A DNA stretch of 64,000 nt from Isoetes taiwanensis (lineage: Eukaryota > Streptophyta > Lycopodiopsida > Isoetales > Isoetaceae), in assembly GCA_021234155.1 (NCBI GenBank), contig JAJEKV010000003.1:24336874-24400873 (forward strand), in the 5' to 3' direction. Every line of letters begins with the position of its first letter. Positions within the stretch are counted from its first letter, which is position 1. A program made the position numbers and the translations under genes. Positions 10,711 through 22,319 of the stretch are shown here, one piece after another. The notes beneath the pieces were generated by a model. That model saw nothing but the letters and a program-made list of their open reading frames with translations, was not told the DNA's origin and did not search any database.

Positions 10711-13627
10711 CACTTTCACACAAAGGAATCTCCATCTAGTTGTCTCAGTAACCGATGCTTTTATTTCCAAAAACGTATAATTTGTTCCTTGCTCCTAGGA
10801 GTCACATTTATCAGATTATTGGCAAACTAGGTGCGCTTAACGGCAAATATGCGTTGGCATGTTAGTTATGCGTAATAAGAACTTTGAGATTCTGCCGTTA
10901 AGCTCAACTGTCAACATGTTAATTGAATGAGTCCCAGGCAATATTCTTAAACCATTTTCTGGAGAAATGACATGGAGTATACTTCCCATATAGAGATGTT
11001 ACACATGGGAGTGCAACTAAGCTGGTGTCTAAAATCTTGAAGATGCTGCTTTCCTCCTAGCTCTATCTGCAAAGGCTGCCTTCTTGGACATGGCATTGGG
11101 ATTTAAAGACTTATAAATTGCATCATTGCATTTACATTTCATTCAATTGTTCTTAGCATCTTTATTTAAATATATAGTTTGCCAATACTATATAAAGGGA
11201 GTCCTAAAAGGGATTAGCTAGGTATGGCACATAAAATACAATGCTACTACATCTATTAAGTGCACTATCTGATGTCACAATCATATGTTTATGAATCTAT
11301 AGGGAATGATATGAATGTAGTATCTGATACAATTAAGTCCCAGTGCTTGGACATATAATCACCAAACTCTAAAGTGTTTATGATAAGAAAGAAATAGATT
11401 TTTGAGAAATCCAGCTAATTGAAAAATTTGCATTTTGATTTTATTTACCCAACTAAAATGCCATATTTGTACTCTTAGATCTATAGGTTAATTACTCGTT
11501 TGTCCAACAGGTTTGCAAACTTTATTCTGATTCTAATTTGCTTTTAGAAATTTTAATGTGACAGAATATACGCTGCCAACATAATGCTCTTCGTACTTAA
11601 TATTGTTCTTGCATCTGCTGCATATGAATGCCAAGATTAACGTAAGATGAAACACACAAAACACAACACAAAATGCATGCTTTAAACTGAAAAGCTATTG
11701 AAGGAAACGATAAGTATGCTGATCATTGCAACCGGGTACCGTTGAATTGAATGCCATTTCTTTCTCCTGATAGAACCCACTCCAATAGAAGATGGATTGA
11801 TCTGGCAAAACACATGGGATTGCTCTATAATGGAAGGTACAAAAGCATCTAACTTGCAAAACATTAGCAAAAAACTATTCTGATTTAACGTGCAAACTCA
11901 TCGCCAAAATAACCTTGAAACACATGGAACTGCTCCACAGGATTGAATGCATATTAGGCTTCCAGACCATTAATACGCAATACTTGAGAAATATTGTGAA
12001 GTCTAAATTTTATGCGCCCATGTTTCTGTTCGAACAAATATTTCTTTGGAGCTACTACAGAAAAGATTACTTCTTTTTCAAATGATGGTCCATGTGACTG
12101 TTTTAATGGCAGTAACAAACTCCATATGTATTGGAAACCGAGCATGTCTATTTCTGCCAGATAGCCCAGATTCTCAAATTTATGGAACTAAAGTAGAATT
12201 AGTATGCAAAATAGAGATAAAGAGGACCATATACATAAGAATCCATTTTTATAGTCCCTTTCTCTCTCAATATATCATGCATCTAATGTTGGATAAAAAA
12301 GAATGATCAAGGTGTAACATCTGCAAGCCATCAATGTGGTTACACTTTGTATTTGCCTAGACGAATAGGATGAAAGTGTATCTATACAAATTGCTGGAGT
12401 TCAGGATTAGGATCCATGGCATTTATACAGTGGTGGCCATTTGCAAGAGTGTCATGCGAAGTTAACAGGCTAGCAATGCATAAAAGGAGCTGATGCACCA
12501 TAGCCAGATCTCTGCATTATGAAAGATTGTCTTGTAGCTATATGTATGTATCCAGTAGATTGAACAGGTTGAGCCAGTAGAAGATAAAATAAAAACAAAA
12601 AACGTGGAATGCATGTACCTAGAATTTCTTCCAGAGAAGTACTTCCCCGCAAAAAGCTCTAACTTAAAAGACCCAACAGTAATCCTTCTTGGCATAAAGG
12701 CCAGCAACCACAATGGAAAGTTGGCTGTGAAGATAGTTTTTATGACTTACTGAAATATAAGGCCCATACGCCAATCTGCCCTGCAATATCAAACTAAAAA
12801 AAATCAAAATGGCCCCTTCGAGATTGCAAAACATGAGCACTTGGCCAATACATCCTTATCTAGAGACTTCTTCTTGAACTATCTTGCTATGCATGAAAAT
12901 ACTGGAATAGAAAACACTTGCCATTAGATAGAAAATCACAAATGTAGCATGTATTTTAGCATTAATTTGATCCACAGATATGAATCAGGCTAATCACTCC
13001 AATACCATCTACATATTTAGAAACATAATAGATAAGCAAGTAATCCTAAAGCTTGCAATAGTTTCTTGAGGAAGCATGACCGAAATAATAAATCCAAAGA
13101 CCATGCAAAGGCCTAAAATAACATGCATATTTGACATATGCAATTATGTTGCCAAGTTTTTGGTCCAGTGCCACCACATCTAAGTTTGATCAGCTTCCTT
13201 TTGAAAGTAAGAATAAAACTTGGTTCAAGTTTTCTAAGTTGCTTCATAGATACCTTGTCAAAAGAAGCGAGATGCATATTACAACCAAAAACATTCCCCT
13301 ATAGCTCCACAAGTACCATGATAATCTGAACAACAGGGAGTTGAACAAATGGATGTTCCCTGTGGACTCGCTAAAGGCTTTACATCTCAGCTAAAAGGAA
13401 CACCTTTGCCAATCAGGCAACATTGGAGTGAACGGGCTACTTGGATATGTAACCACCTTCAGCCAACAACAATGAGGCTCCTTTTAATATTATAATTCAA
13501 TAATAAAAAAAAAATAAAATTGTGAAGACCAAGTGCATAGAGAGATCAACGTGATTACTTATTTCACACAATAGCTATAATACATGTCAGAATCCCCAAT
13601 CATACAATTCTGCTCTGTAGTTATTGT
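10711..13627. other. Intergenic, no gene recognised
   Basis: Short ORFs occur (11682-11870 minus, 12046-12306 plus, 12462-12713 minus, 13138-13329 plus) but none shows a domain or a coherent series of exons. Some may be fragments of older insertions. An A-run at about 13508-13517 is not accompanied by a visible LINE ORF. Confidence 0.5.
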
Positions 13628-14132
13628 TCTGCATTGCATAAAGTGCTTTCCAGCCTGCTGCTAGAGAGTGACATGAGAACCACACCTTCATTTGATGATG
13701 GCGTGAAGAATTTGCTAGAGGGATGTTCAAATATGGTTCGTTTGGCTATTTATATATGCCATGGTGGACTTACAAATGAAGGTTTAGCCCACATTTGCAG
13801 ATATGGTGGAAAGATTAGGTGGCTTCTTTTGGGCTGTGTTGGAGAGAATAATGAGGGGTTCAAAGCTTTGTCTGGTTGTGTGAAGCTTAGGAAGCTTGAA
13901 CTCAGGGATTGTCCTATTACTGAGGCTGGAATTGCAGCCACATTAGATCGTTACAATCGTTGAGATACATATGGGCCCAAGGCTATGAAGCAAGAAATAC
14001 AAGTGATTTTCTTGCAATGGGGTCTTATTGGAACATAGAATACTCCCCGAGTTCTTGTAAAAGTTGTGCTTATTCTGAAGTTGAAGTGCTCAAGTATTTA
14101 TGTTCATTTCAGAGTTTATGCCCATCCATTTA
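13628..14132 (+). pseudogene. COI1-like F-box/LRR protein, C-terminal pseudogene fragment
   Basis: The translation matches the C-terminal leucine-rich repeats of the jasmonate co-receptor COI1 and its relatives. Residues such as DDGVKNLLEGCSNMVRLAIY, GGLTNEGLAHICRYGGKIRW, LLLGCVGENNEGFKALSGC and LRKLELRDCPITEAGIAA follow family order. At about 13950 the frame shifts by one base, after which LQSLRYIWAQGYEA, then SDFLAMGSYWNIEYSPSS, continue the expected C-terminus. The N-terminal F-box and the first repeats are absent. In intact plants the family binds JAZ repressors in an SCF ubiquitin ligase. This copy is truncated and frameshifted, so no function is expected. A TIR1/AFB origin is less likely given the GGLTNEGL and LLLGCVGE motifs. 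Confidence 0.8.
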
Positions 14133-14335
14133 AGTTGCCTTGCAATTCTATAACACCATATGCAAAGCAAATATTGGTTGAGAATTGTAGAAATATGATG
14201 ATCTCACGTTTACCAAATCTTAACTCGATTTACTTGTGGAGATGTTTGATTATTCCCCACAACATATGTATCCAAGATGGCATTTTTTAAATATACGACA
14301 ACATATGTGCCATGGCAAAGCACATGGTTTAAGTG

Positions 14336-14462
14336 CTCTTCTATTCTATTCTATTCTATTCTATTCTATTCTATTCTATTCTATTCTATTCTATTCTATT
14401 CTATTCTATTCTATTCTATTCTATTCTATTCTATTCTATTCTATTCTATTCTATTCTATTCT
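14336..14462 (+). repeat. (TTCTA)n microsatellite
   Basis: About 25 perfect units of TTCTA. The ORFs that cross it in two frames (repeats of ILFYS) are artefacts of the 5-bp unit. Short runs of the same unit form the tail of the LINE fragment at 60065, but the DNA just upstream differs, so a shared origin is not shown. Confidence 0.97.
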
Positions 14463-14774
14463 TCACGACTATATTGTTTTAGGCAAGGCCTTGAAGGGAC
14501 CAAATTTTTTTTAATCTAATACAAACCATTACATCTAATGTTTCCAAGTGTGATATAATGTTGTTTGTTTTAATTTTAAGGTGTGTAATGTAATGGTTTG
14601 TGTAATGTAATGGTTGTGAAAATACTTAATTGATGGAGCATTGTATTGTATACAATATTAAAGTTGATTTAGTTGGTTATGTTGCACCTATATTGATGAT
14701 TCATAAGTTTGATTAAGTATTTACCATATGGAATTAGTATTAGTTAAAATTTTAATTTGTTAAAAGACACGTTG

Positions 14775-15049
14775 AGCTAGGCACAACATCACGTTGAGAG
14801 AAGCATATGTACGTGTATTTAATTGGTTACCATAAATGTGCATTATACATGGATAGTGCCACCATAGATGTGTAGTTAAAAATGGGTAATGCCAATATAT
14901 AGAAAGAAAAATACATTGCTCATGATCATTTTTGCAATATCATATTGCAACAATGAGCATTTCATCTAAGCATACAATGCCATATTTGTTCAACATAACG
15001 TCTTCAACGTATTAAATTAAATATACAATCACAAATGGATGGAAAGAAC
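14775..15049 (+). repeat. Dispersed repeat, also at 48146-48409
   Basis: Nearly identical to 48146-48409, from GAAGCATATGTACGTGTATT (GAGGAGCATATG in the other copy) to AATGGATGGAAAGAAC. Both copies hold TTGCAATATCATATTGCAA, a short palindrome. No coding capacity. At the second site it is joined to an LRR gene fragment and a satellite. Confidence 0.9.
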
Positions 15050-15962
15050 ATAAATAACTCACTTTGCAGTACTTTATCAAGTTGGCAACCATGATGTCAG
15101 CATTTAGACAGAAGTATAACAATCAAGATGAACAAGAAGCACATGCATGCACTTTACAAAAGCAATGCCAATTCAGTATGTGATGCTCGTGTTGACGGCC
15201 CATGTAGCTATATCAAAGCAAAAAGTTGAGGCCTAATTTCAGAAAAATAATTGTCGAACTGGTTCAGAGAGTTTCAAAAAATTAAGCAAACTTCCTTCTT
15301 AGCAACTGTACTTTGATAACCATTGCCTGCAAATCCTAAACCCAAAAAAGCTCTATTGCCAGGCATAGGACCAATATAAAGAGAGACAATCAAGGATTAC
15401 ATAATTGCATGGAGGCATTAAATGAAAGCGCCGGTAGTGGTCTAAGAATTTCAATTAACATTTTGCGACAACTGGATAATTTGAGATTACCATGTACTAT
15501 TGGGAATAGATTTTCAGAACTTCAAATCTGCCTATTGAACTCCAAGATCAACGAACTGCAAATGGCTTTAATACAAGGATCTGCAAATAGACCATATGAT
15601 AGAGTGAGACTTCTATAAAGACAAAAACAAAATATATATTTTTTCTGGTCGCTCAAGAGAAAACAAGTTTTCCTCCATCCACATTCAAAGTATTTGTGTG
15701 TGAGCAGCTTTAGAACGTAACTCATTTGCGAATGCAAACAATGGGTTGAATATCAAAAGATCACACCAAATATTAAGCAGTTCCTCCTCACGAACATCAG
15801 GGTTAACCAAGCTGCATTCTCGAACCTAGTTGGCAAGAATGTTACCAATTAAAAGGGGATGCCCAGTTTCTTTTGTGCATAGCCTAGGTACAAGTTATGT
15901 CTACTGACAGATTCCCTTTTATTGCATTCTTGGAATCCCATCAGAATGGTCGGTACCAAGAG
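15050..15962. other. Intergenic, no gene recognised
   Basis: An ORF at 15409-15618 (69 residues) has no recognisable domain, and the minus frame 15522-15737 overlaps it. I see no repeat shared with the rest of the window until 15963. Confidence 0.5.
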
Positions 15963-16471
15963 GGTAATTGGCCAATCTACAAAATCAATTAATCAACAAC
16001 ATTTCAATCTACTGCTTTTGCAGGCCTTGGAATAATATTTGGCATGGTCGAGAAGCATAGATATAAATCAAAGCAAGACATAATCCAAAGGAAATAAAAA
16101 GCATCACAAGACATGCAACAATCAAATATAAGTCCTTTTTTTTACATTAAGTTTAAATCAACAACCTATAGCACAAGCGCTCTGCCCTCTTGAGAGCAGG
16201 ATCCTAAATCAAATCAACACCACGTCTTGTCTTTTGCCGAGACTGCAATGGATCTCCTTAAACACTAGCGTTTGTTGCATCGACTTTTCCAGAACCTCAT
16301 GCAATGGGGACAAGAGATCCTGACAGTTTGTTTTTAGATCACAAAGTTCATTCCTGACTTTGGAGCCATCTTCAAGTTTTTGTTATTAATACGTGATGGC
16401 AAAGATAGGTTGAAAAATTTGATCACAGAGTCTCAATATGAAGCGAAAAAATAGAACCTCCGTTTACCTGG
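15963..16471 (+). repeat. Dispersed repeat copy C
   Basis: Matches 44226-44723 of copy B from GGTAATTGGCC to GTTTACCTGGC. At 16472 the match stops abruptly and Copia coding sequence begins. The continuation of the repeat (TTCCAATCCATG in A and B) is not found on the far side of the Copia element, so this copy is truncated there. Confidence 0.88.
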
Positions 16472-16472
16472 C

Positions 16473-17040
16473 AATATAAATCAGGTAATGGCAATATTTG
16501 AACCAAAAGCTCCATTGAATTATGAGGAGGCTTTGCAAGCTGAAGAATCAGAACTATGGAAGCAAGCTATGAAAGAGGAAATAAATGCATTTGTTAGAAC
16601 CAATACATATCAGGTTGTGCCTAAACCTGAAAACAAAAATATTATAGGATGTAAGTGGATATACAAACTTAAAACTGGAGCAAATGGGGAGCAGAAATAC
16701 AAGGCCAGGTTAGTCGCACAAGGATTTACACAAAGGAAAGGTTTGGATTATGATGAGACATTCTCACCCATTATAAAGTTGACAAGCATAAGGATTTTAT
16801 TAGCCTATGCAAATGCAAACAGTTTGGAAGTGCATCACATGGATGTGAGCACGACTTTCTTAAATGCTGAAATTGATGAAGAAGTATACAGGAAGCAACC
16901 ACTTGGATTTGAAGATGAAAATGAAAACATGGTATGGAAACTCAACCGAGCTGTTTATGGCTTAAAACAGTCACCAAGGTTGTGGTATAAGTGCATAGAC
17001 AAGTACTTGCAAGAACAAGGATAGACTCATTTTTGAATGA
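16473..17040 (+). pseudogene. Copia retrotransposon reverse transcriptase, first part
   Basis: The frame encodes the N-terminal half of a Ty1/Copia reverse transcriptase (RVT_2): YEEALQAEESELWKQAMKEE, then CKWIYKLKTGANGEQKYKAR, LVAQGFTQRKGLDYDETFSP, DVSTTFLNAEIDEEVY and AVYGLKQSPRLWY. This is standard order and spacing. Gag, protease and integrase are missing because the element is cut off at about 16472. A one-base frameshift near 17018 puts a stop after EQG; the following residues (DSFLNDGN) are in another frame. The LINE inserts at 17058, and the domain resumes after 18473. Confidence 0.92.
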
Positions 17041-18473
17041 TGGAAACATGTACATTTTTTTTTTTTTGAAGAACTGTGTCATCAATATATTAAAAGAATG
17101 GTAATGTTACAAAGCAAGTCAGGAGGAAGGAGAACTGCCCCAAAGAGATAGCGATACCTCGACACTCCACAACAAACTCACAGAAAAACTGCAACTCTAC
17201 TGCTGTACAAACCGACCATCACCATCTACAACACCCAAGAAGTCCCGCCAAATGGCAAACTTCCGCTCTACTACTCCCGGGAACACCAGAAAGCTTTGAA
17301 ATAGCTTGTACCCGAAGTCGAGGAATCGAGAAGCCGCAGTGCTGAATCCCCCGAAAGATCCACAACCGCCGCCTAAATCAGCCACACCAACCAAGCCCGC
17401 GACGGATGCAAGGCTTGCTGCCGCAAGAGCCGCCAAGCACCGAGATACACATGAAGCGAAGAATGGCGGCTAGTCAATCTCACCTGAAATAGAGCCCTAA
17501 CCCAATCCCGGGCAACCCGCAAGTGAGGGCATAAAACCGCACAATGCTCCACGGTCTCAACGATGAAGGCCACAACAAGGGCGGGGAGGGCTCACACCCG
17601 CCTAAACCAACTCACAAGGGCATTCACCACGACATGCCGGTGCACCACCGCCACGTAAGCACCCTAACCTTCGGGTGGGGAAGTGAGCTCCATGTCCACG
17701 CCCAACCGAAGCCATCGAGAACCCGAAGCTGCAGAGACCACTTTGCCGAAGGGGGGGCGGTGTGTCATGAATAGCAAAGACCACCGGTAACAAGACCGCA
17801 CAAAGCAAGAAGACACAACATCCGGATGAACCTTCCAAACCCGCACCACCACATCATCCCGAGGGACTATAGGTATGTGTAGCGGAATACTCCCCGCCAT
17901 GTGCTCCCGTGATAGCCCTGGCCACGCCTCAGCGAAGCGAGCTCGAAAGAACTCCCACGAAGCTAGCTGACCACCCCAATACCAATCCTCCAAGGTGAGC
18001 ACAGCAGCTCGCCTCCAACGGGCCTGCGTCCGAGCATGCACAGTGGCAGCCAAGGGCAAGTGCGCAGGGGGTAAAGGAATCCACAAGAAAGGAGAAGAAT
18101 GGTGATAAACTGAGGCATAATCTAGCTGGAAGAGCACACGCACATGATCCCAAGCCCGCAACACTCCTGTGAGAAAAGGGATGCATGTGGGAAAGGCAGG
18201 AGACCATACAACAGTGCCCAGGGCAACTCCACATGCACAGACGGCTTCCCAAACGCCACACAATGGCGAAGAGACTGCAACAACAGTGCCGCACCAGGAG
18301 AAGATGCTCCATCCTGCAGAATGCTCCAAACAAACTTGGAGACCAACACCTTACTATGCAGCGCTAAATCCAGAATGGCCAAGCCCCCATCCTCCCGGGG
18401 GCGGAGACACTTCCACCAAGCCACTTTAACAACCGCCCCTTCATCATCCCCGCCCTGGAAACATGTACATTTT
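17041..18473 (-). mobile_element. GC-rich LINE inserted in Copia RT, minus strand, with 18-bp target duplication
   Basis: The element proper is 17059-18455. Flanking 18-bp direct repeats TGGAAACATGTACATTTT lie at 17041-17058 and 18456-18473, and joining across them restores the Copia reading frame upstream of the YVDD motif. The poly(T) at 17055-17066 is the element's poly(A) tail, so transcription ran on the minus strand. It is 5'-truncated, with only the end of the reverse transcriptase and the zf-RVT part remaining. The DNA is conspicuously GC- and CpG-rich compared with everything around it, which suggests a young copy or a source of different composition. Confidence 0.95.
17373..18424 (-). 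pseudogene. LINE RT C-terminus and zf-RVT domain, frameshifted
   Basis: Minus-strand frames read in order. 18424-18122 gives MAWWKCLRPREDGGLAILDL and ALHSKVLVSKFVWSI, typical of the region just after LINE RT. 18329-17664 gives the middle tryptophan-rich part (LEDWYWGGQLASWEFFRARF). 17573-17373 gives ETVEHCAVLCPHLRVARDW, VRALFQVRLTSRHSSLH and AWLVWLI. The last part aligns with the LINE at 1740-2477 (ETIEHCFFMCEHLRQVWDW, LFSLFQVSLTS), so both belong to one family. Shifts between frames and a stop near 17664 make it non-functional. Confidence 0.8.
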
Positions 18474-19509
18474 GAACAGGGGTGATCAATTTTGCATCAT
18501 AGCATTATATGTGGACGATAATATTATGGTTGCAAGTGACATGGATATCCTAAACCATTGTAAACAAATACTTCAGAAGAGATACCAAATGGTGGATCTA
18601 GGGGAATTAAAAAGGTTTCTTGGGATGGAAGTAAACAGGGACAAAAGAAAGAAAAGGTTGACAATTACACAGACATGTAATATTCAAGGGATGCTCCAAA
18701 GATTTAACATGGCAGAATGCAATGTATCTAGAACTCCAATATCACAGGGACTGAAACTCTCATCAGAATTGAGCCCCAAGACTGAACAAGAAATAGAACA
18801 AATGGCAAATGTTCCTTATAGGGAATTAATTGGCTGCCTACTGTTTGTATCAAATAGCACAAGACCAGATATAGCATTCACAGTGAGCCTACGAAGCAGA
18901 TTTAGCAATAATCCTGGCTACCAACATTGGACTGCAGCAAAAAGAGTATTGAGATACCTCAAACATACCATGCATCATGGGCTCACATACTCAAATGATA
19001 ATTTGACATTAACAGGATATGCAGATGCAGACTGGGGAAGTGATTTAGACACGAGAAAATCAACTTCAGGGTTTTGCTTAATGTTAGGAGGAGCAACAAT
19101 TGCTTGGAAAAGCAAGAAACAAACTTGTGCAGCTATGTCAACAGCTGAAGCTGAGTACAACTCAGCAACATTGGCAGCAAAAGAAATAGCATGGACCAGA
19201 CGTCTTCTAGAAGAACTCAAGGTATGTCAAAACTTGCCTACAGTATTGTATTCGGATAGTTTAAGTTGCATAGCCATTACAAAAAACCCAGTGCTTCATC
19301 AAAGAACAAAGCACATAGAGTTACATGTCCATTTTATCAGAGATTTGGTTGCCAAGAACATTATTACAGTACAGTACATTGGAACAAATGAACAAGTTGC
19401 AGATGTATTGACAAAAGGGTTGTCAGAGATTAAGTTCTCAAAATTTAAAAGTGACATGGGAGTTATAGATTTTCATCTGGACCGAAAAGTTGGTTTTAAA
19501 GAAAGTTAA
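18474..19509 (+). pseudogene. Copia reverse transcriptase C-terminus and RNase H
   Basis: The frame resumes with ALYVDDNIMVASD, which holds the catalytic YVDD motif, then LKRFLGMEVNRDKRKKRLTI, CLLFVSNSTRPDIAFTVSL and the Copia RNase H (GYADADWGSDLDTRKSTSGF, CAAMSTAEAEYNSATLAAKE, SDSLSCIAITKNP, HIELHVHFIRDLV, VADVLTKGL). It ends at a stop at 19509, the usual distance before the polypurine tract. This part is intact, but the polyprotein as a whole is dead because of the 5' truncation, the frameshift and the LINE. Confidence 0.93.
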
Positions 19510-19597
19510 CTGATGCATTTTGATGCATACAGCTATAGGTTTTCACTGTGGCAATTATATGCAGATTGTGGCAATTACATGCAGTTTGAATATGTTT

Positions 19598-19857
19598 AAA
19601 AGAAAAGAGAATTGTTGGATAAAAGGAGTCCATTCTGTTACAGTTATTTGCAGTTTGAATAATATGACAGATGCTTGAAAGAAAGGGGAAAATGATGGAA
19701 GACAGGAATTCTTTCAATCATCTGAGGTCAGAAGAACTTAGTTCACAATATAAGATTGCACAGATACAGACATATCAATATGTGAACATAAGGAGAACAT
19801 GTTGAATACATGGAGAATGACAAGAGCATATTGTAACCTATGGTCTATATGACATAG
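19598..19857 (+). mobile_element. Copia polypurine tract and start of 3' LTR
   Basis: AAAAGAAAAGAGAAT at 19598-19612 is a polypurine tract, followed at 19613 by TGTTGG, the usual start of a Copia LTR. The LTR runs to 19857, where the DNA transposon is inserted, and appears to resume at 25731. No 5' LTR is in the window for comparison, so the start is inferred from position and the TG motif. Confidence 0.7.
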
Positions 19858-20161
19858 GGGTGCTTTTTTTATTGACCTACCCAATTTCGCGACGCTCCAG
19901 CACCGGCTCAGCACCTATTTTCAGCTTTTTCTCGTGACGTGAAGGACGCCCTTCATCATTTTTGAAGGACGCCCTTCATCATTTTTGCAGGGTGTGCAGG
20001 CCTGCGCGCGAAAAGTTTTCGCAGGCAGAATTGATTAGGTGCAGCTAGGGATTTTCGAATCGTGATCATTTTGATTATGATTTTGATTTTCGAATTGAAA
20101 GTGTAATTGGATTGGGAAGTTCGGTTCATTCTGCTACTCTTAGGGATTCCAGCATCTAGCT

Positions 20162-22168
20162 ATGGCGCTGAAGTCCGGCGAGGTAAAAATCCCTCTATTT
20201 CTCATGCTTTTTTCTTTATCTACTGATATTGAACTAAAAAAAGTTTGTTTGATGTTATCAGGAGCTGCTTTTCGCAAGAACTGAGTATGAATTTCACACA
20301 AACAGAGGTTTGTGTAATGAAGGGAAGAAGCCAAAGGATTTGAAGGCGAAGGATGTTTCCGACCGTGATTTTCTTGAAGTCTGGCAGTGCCCACTTCGGA
20401 AAGGAAAGATAAATTTAAATGTTAGGCCCCGGTTCGCCACTGTGCTGCATGACCTGCTGGAAAGGATTTATCAGAAAAGCAAGCCTACCAACAATGAGGT
20501 TAGGGTAACCTTTGCTCGAGCTTTTGCTTGGAGTAATACCCAACGAGCTTTGTCAACCCCTGGGCAATTCAAAGTGAACTGGGCTAGTTTTGCTGCAGAA
20601 GCTTATCGAACATCTGAGCGCCAGATTTCTAAGGGAGAGACCAGCAGCTACTGTTTGAATAGCAACGCTGTTTTGGATCACTTGGGTAAGCTTGCTGAGA
20701 TGAAGAGAGATGCAGAGGAGTTGCTATTATCAAAACAAGAGTCTTTGTTGAGGAAAGAAGGTGCTATTGCTGGAGCAGACATAGCTTGCAAAGCTATATA
20801 TGAAAATATAGAGGCCAAGCAGAAGTCCAGAGAAGACCTTGAACGTGATTTTCCAGAAGAAGTTGATGCTATTGCAAAACTAAAGAATGATGAAGAAGTT
20901 ATGCGAGAGCTTTTGGAGTCAGCACTTCTGAAAATAGATTCTAAAGGGGAAGAACACATTCGTAAAGAAATTTCTTTGCTGAAGGATGAAATAGATACCT
21001 TTGAGGAATCAATGGCTAAGTGGCATGCAAAGGCTAAGCATATTTCAGCCATGCAGCAAGATAGTGAAAGCACCAAAGCTCGGATGGAGTTGGGTATGGG
21101 TGTGTATTCTTTGCCTTTGCTAACTACTGATGTATGTCAGGCATGTGGCCTTTGTTTTCCTCAAGAATATGACCTGTTTGTTAAAATAAACCAATGTGGA
21201 CATAAGTACCATGTGTTTTGCTTTTCAAGTGTCTTTGAAAACTATGCCTCGCGGTGGTTCCCTGTTGTGGAGAGGAAGTCCCAAGCAACATTTTGCAGGA
21301 ACTGGGATTCAAAGAATTCAGTATTGTGATTGAAGAGGACTCTAACTATGAAGATGAAGAAGAAACTGAAAATGCAAACAATGATGAAGATAAGAAGCAG
21401 AAGGATGAAGTTGATAGCAGCACCACTTTGTACAATAAACCTGCAAGTGCTGAATTTAAAGCAGAAAGGACTGCAAAAATTAAGAAAAGGAAGACAAGGG
21501 CCAGCACCAAGAAAGACTCGAAACCTGTTGCAAGTAAGTTCTTGTTCAATGTATCTTGTAATGTATTTGTTTTGTGCTAACTTCAATTCTATTTGAACAG
21601 TTATAGATATTGACAAGCTGAGTCCTGTTAAATTTGCTCACATATCTCCCATAAAAGGTACACATTTAGTTTTAGTATTATAAGCTTCTCTTTAAGTTAC
21701 ATTAATTTTAAATTAATCTTGCAAACAAGAAGACCCCTGCCAGCACTGGACAACCTGCAGATAAGAAGACCCCTGCCAGCACTGGACAACCTGCAGACAA
21801 GAAGACCCTTGCAAGAACCAAGCTTGGAGCACTGAAGAAAAATGGTAAGTCTAATCGAAAATTTGAATAGTAGTCCATGTTCAATTTAGTTGTACTAAAT
21901 ATTGATTTCTTGTTGCAGGAAATGTGTCTAACATTCTTTGTGAAAAGCTCTTCTTGAAGATGCAAGGTTGGAGCCTATAGAAGATCAAGATGCTGGAGAT
22001 GTAAAGATCAATGATGCTAAAGAGGATATAGGAGCAGATTTATCACAGGATATAGGAGCAGATTTATCACAGGATAAAGGAGCAGAATCTGAAGAAGAAA
22101 TCCTTCCAGGTGGTACACTGGAGGAAAATTATCTTGCTTTTAAAAAGGCAAGACTTTCTGGAATTTAG
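20162..22168 (+). pseudogene. Transposon gene 1: coiled-coil and cysteine/histidine-cluster protein
   Basis: Exon 1 is 20162-20182 (MALKSGE), with a GT..AG intron 20183-20261, and exon 2 starts at 20262 in frame. Residues 1-130 are basic and unrecognised. About 150-280 is a strong coiled coil (EMKRDAEELLLSKQESLLRK, DDEVMRELLESALLKIDSK-like). Then comes a RING-like cluster: VCQACGLCFPQEYDLF, CGHKYHVFC. Near 21250 the frame shifts by one base; the other frame continues the cluster with VPCCGEEVPSNILQELGF and an acidic tail. Further exons are 21600-21657 (DIDKLSPVKFAHISPIK), about 21726-21844 with ADKKTPASTGQP repeated, and 21919-22168. The acceptor before 21726 seems mutated (GCAA where GCAG is expected), and another shift lies near 21962. 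Its role in transposition is unknown. Confidence 0.7.
21726..21810 (+). repeat. In-frame tandem repeat in gene 1
   Basis: Two copies of a 36-bp unit encoding KKTPASTGQPAD, with a third partial copy. A similar in-frame 24-bp repeat encoding DIGADLSQ lies at about 22029-22085. Both keep the frame, typical of disordered linkers. Confidence 0.85.
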
Positions 22169-22319
22169 CAGTCTCTCAGCATCTACCAAGCATCTTATCA
22201 GCATCTACCAGGAGGATATTATGAGGATGTTTTTTTTTTTAAATATTATGTGGATCTTGTATACATGCAACACAATTTTGTTCCATAGTGTTGACATGTT
22301 TTTGTATATTTATGTAATA

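Noticed and set aside
14236-14519. Two overlapping plus-strand ORFs of 80-92 residues rich in ILFYS
   Set aside because: They are translations of the (TTCTA)n microsatellite; a 5-bp unit keeps several frames open without coding.
17544-18485. Plus-strand ORFs opposite the GC-rich LINE
   Set aside because: They lie antisense to recognisable LINE domains on the minus strand; open frames are expected in GC-rich DNA.
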